This document shows, piece by piece, positions 63,565 through 64,000 of a DNA stretch of 64,000 bases. The first letter of the stretch is position 1; every line of letters starts with the position of its first letter. Source of the DNA: Roseinatronobacter thiooxidans (GTDB lineage Bacteria > Pseudomonadota > Alphaproteobacteria > Rhodobacterales > Rhodobacteraceae); assembly GCF_001870675.1 (NCBI RefSeq), contig NZ_MEHT01000044.1, positions 62,001 to 126,000 of the forward strand. The letters are read 5' to 3'. The notes beneath the pieces were generated by a model. It searched no databases. It had not been told where the DNA came from and was given only the letters and a program-made list of their open reading frames with translations. The position numbers were made by a program, and so were the translations under genes.

Positions 63565-64000
63565 ATGAATGAACCCGACCAGAAAACGGAAATGCTTGGC
63601 CAGGATGCCGCAGGCATTGCGCGTGCCGCGCATCTGCTTGCGGCGGGCCAGCTGGTCGCCATGCCCACGGAAACCGTCTATGGGCTGGCAGGTGATGCAC
63701 GCAGTGACGCCGCCGTGGCCGCGATCTTTGCCGCCAAGGGGCGCCCGTCTTTCAACCCGCTGATCGTGCATGTTGCATCTCTGGCCGAGGCTGCGCGCTA
63801 TGCCGTTTTGCCAGATGCCGCACTCGGGCTTGCGCGCGCATTCTGGCCGGGGCCGCTGACCTTGGTTGCCCCTTTGCGCGCGGGGCATGGGCTGGCACCG
63901 GCGGTGACTGCGGGGCTGGAGACTGTGGCCATCCGTGTGCCCGCGCACCCTGTTGCGCGCGCGCTGCTGGAACAGTTCGGCGGGCCGGTGGCTGCGCCAT
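63565..64000 (+). CDS. Threonylcarbamoyl-AMP synthase Sua5/YrdC (N-terminal part)
   Basis: Only the first 145 codons are in the window, with no stop before the end. The sequence holds VAMPTETVYGLAGDA, AAKGRPSFNPLIVHV and FWPGPLTL, the L-threonine and ATP binding features of YrdC/Sua5. The enzyme makes threonylcarbamoyl-AMP for the t6A37 modification of tRNAs. Whether the protein has the extra Sua5 domain cannot be seen. It is divergent from the acyl-CoA dehydrogenase gene. Confidence 0.93.
   Translation, partial: MNEPDQKTEMLGQDAAGIARAAHLLAAGQLVAMPTETVYGLAGDARSDAAVAAIFAAKGRPSFNPLIVHVASLAEAARYAVLPDAALGLARAFWPGPLTLVAPLRAGHGLAPAVTAGLETVAIRVPAHPVARALLEQFGGPVAAP

Overview
The window looks like chromosomal DNA of a Rhodobacteraceae-type alphaproteobacterium. 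The evidence is the high GC content, the LMW-phosphatase/infA/maf/RNase/yacG block, rpsU divergent from a COQ9 gene, the SUV3-like helicase/S4/fdxA/carD block, a CckA-type hybrid kinase, an aa3-type oxidase subunit IV and perfect CtrA boxes. Paired choline uptake and choline oxidation genes suggest osmotic adaptation, possibly a saline habitat; that last point is inference. No insertion sequence, CRISPR array or phage gene was recognised.

Layout: 1-4.25 kb (+) holds the tail of a low-molecular-weight phosphatase gene, a tightly coupled NTF2-like/GNAT/nitrilase trio, then infA, maf, RNase E/G and yacG, and tRNA-Phe(GAA). An AT-richer 0.5 kb stretch without recognisable genes follows. 4.8-11.3 kb (-) is the division and wall cluster murB-ddl-ftsQ-ftsA-ftsZ, closed by a strong terminator. 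11.5-17.4 kb holds a small membrane protein, an AsmA-like protein, gltX, and fabB-fabI. 17.4-21.2 kb holds two overlapping crcB (fluoride channel) genes, a divergent kinase-like gene and katG. 21.3-25.4 kb is a potFGHI polyamine ABC operon. 25.6-31 kb holds a quinone oxidoreductase, a class IV aminotransferase, COQ9/rpsU, an exported nuclease and an FAD oxidoreductase.

31.2-38.1 kb is a choline-to-glycine-betaine module: betI-betB-betA (-) diverges from choX-choW-choV (+) over a palindrome that is probably the BetI operator. 38.1-46.5 kb holds an enoyl-CoA hydratase-like gene, a thioesterase, an RsmB-like methyltransferase, cckA, a DMT permease, yebC, carD, fdxA and an S4 protein. 46.5-54.5 kb holds an SUV3-like helicase, a TPR protein, SCP2 and hydrolase genes, tdk, an ArsC/Spx-like gene, a cold shock gene and a DEAD-box helicase. 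54.5-59 kb is a two-gene NAD-linked formate dehydrogenase (a FdsG-FdsB fusion plus FdsA). 59.1-64 kb holds an RluA-type synthase, a lipoprotein, the small oxidase subunit, an MBL hydrolase, an acyl-CoA dehydrogenase and the start of a Sua5/YrdC gene.

Most genes are ordinary housekeeping. The observations most worth checking are two perfect CtrA boxes (upstream of cckA, with flanking inverted repeats, and upstream of the exported nuclease); a nested hairpin array with a GGGT-repeat G-quadruplex motif before the RsmB-like gene; a duplicated double-hairpin intergenic element; the coupled NTF2/GNAT/nitrilase trio; and a lipoprotein that may have a permuted papain-like fold. I see no convincing new defence or mobile system.
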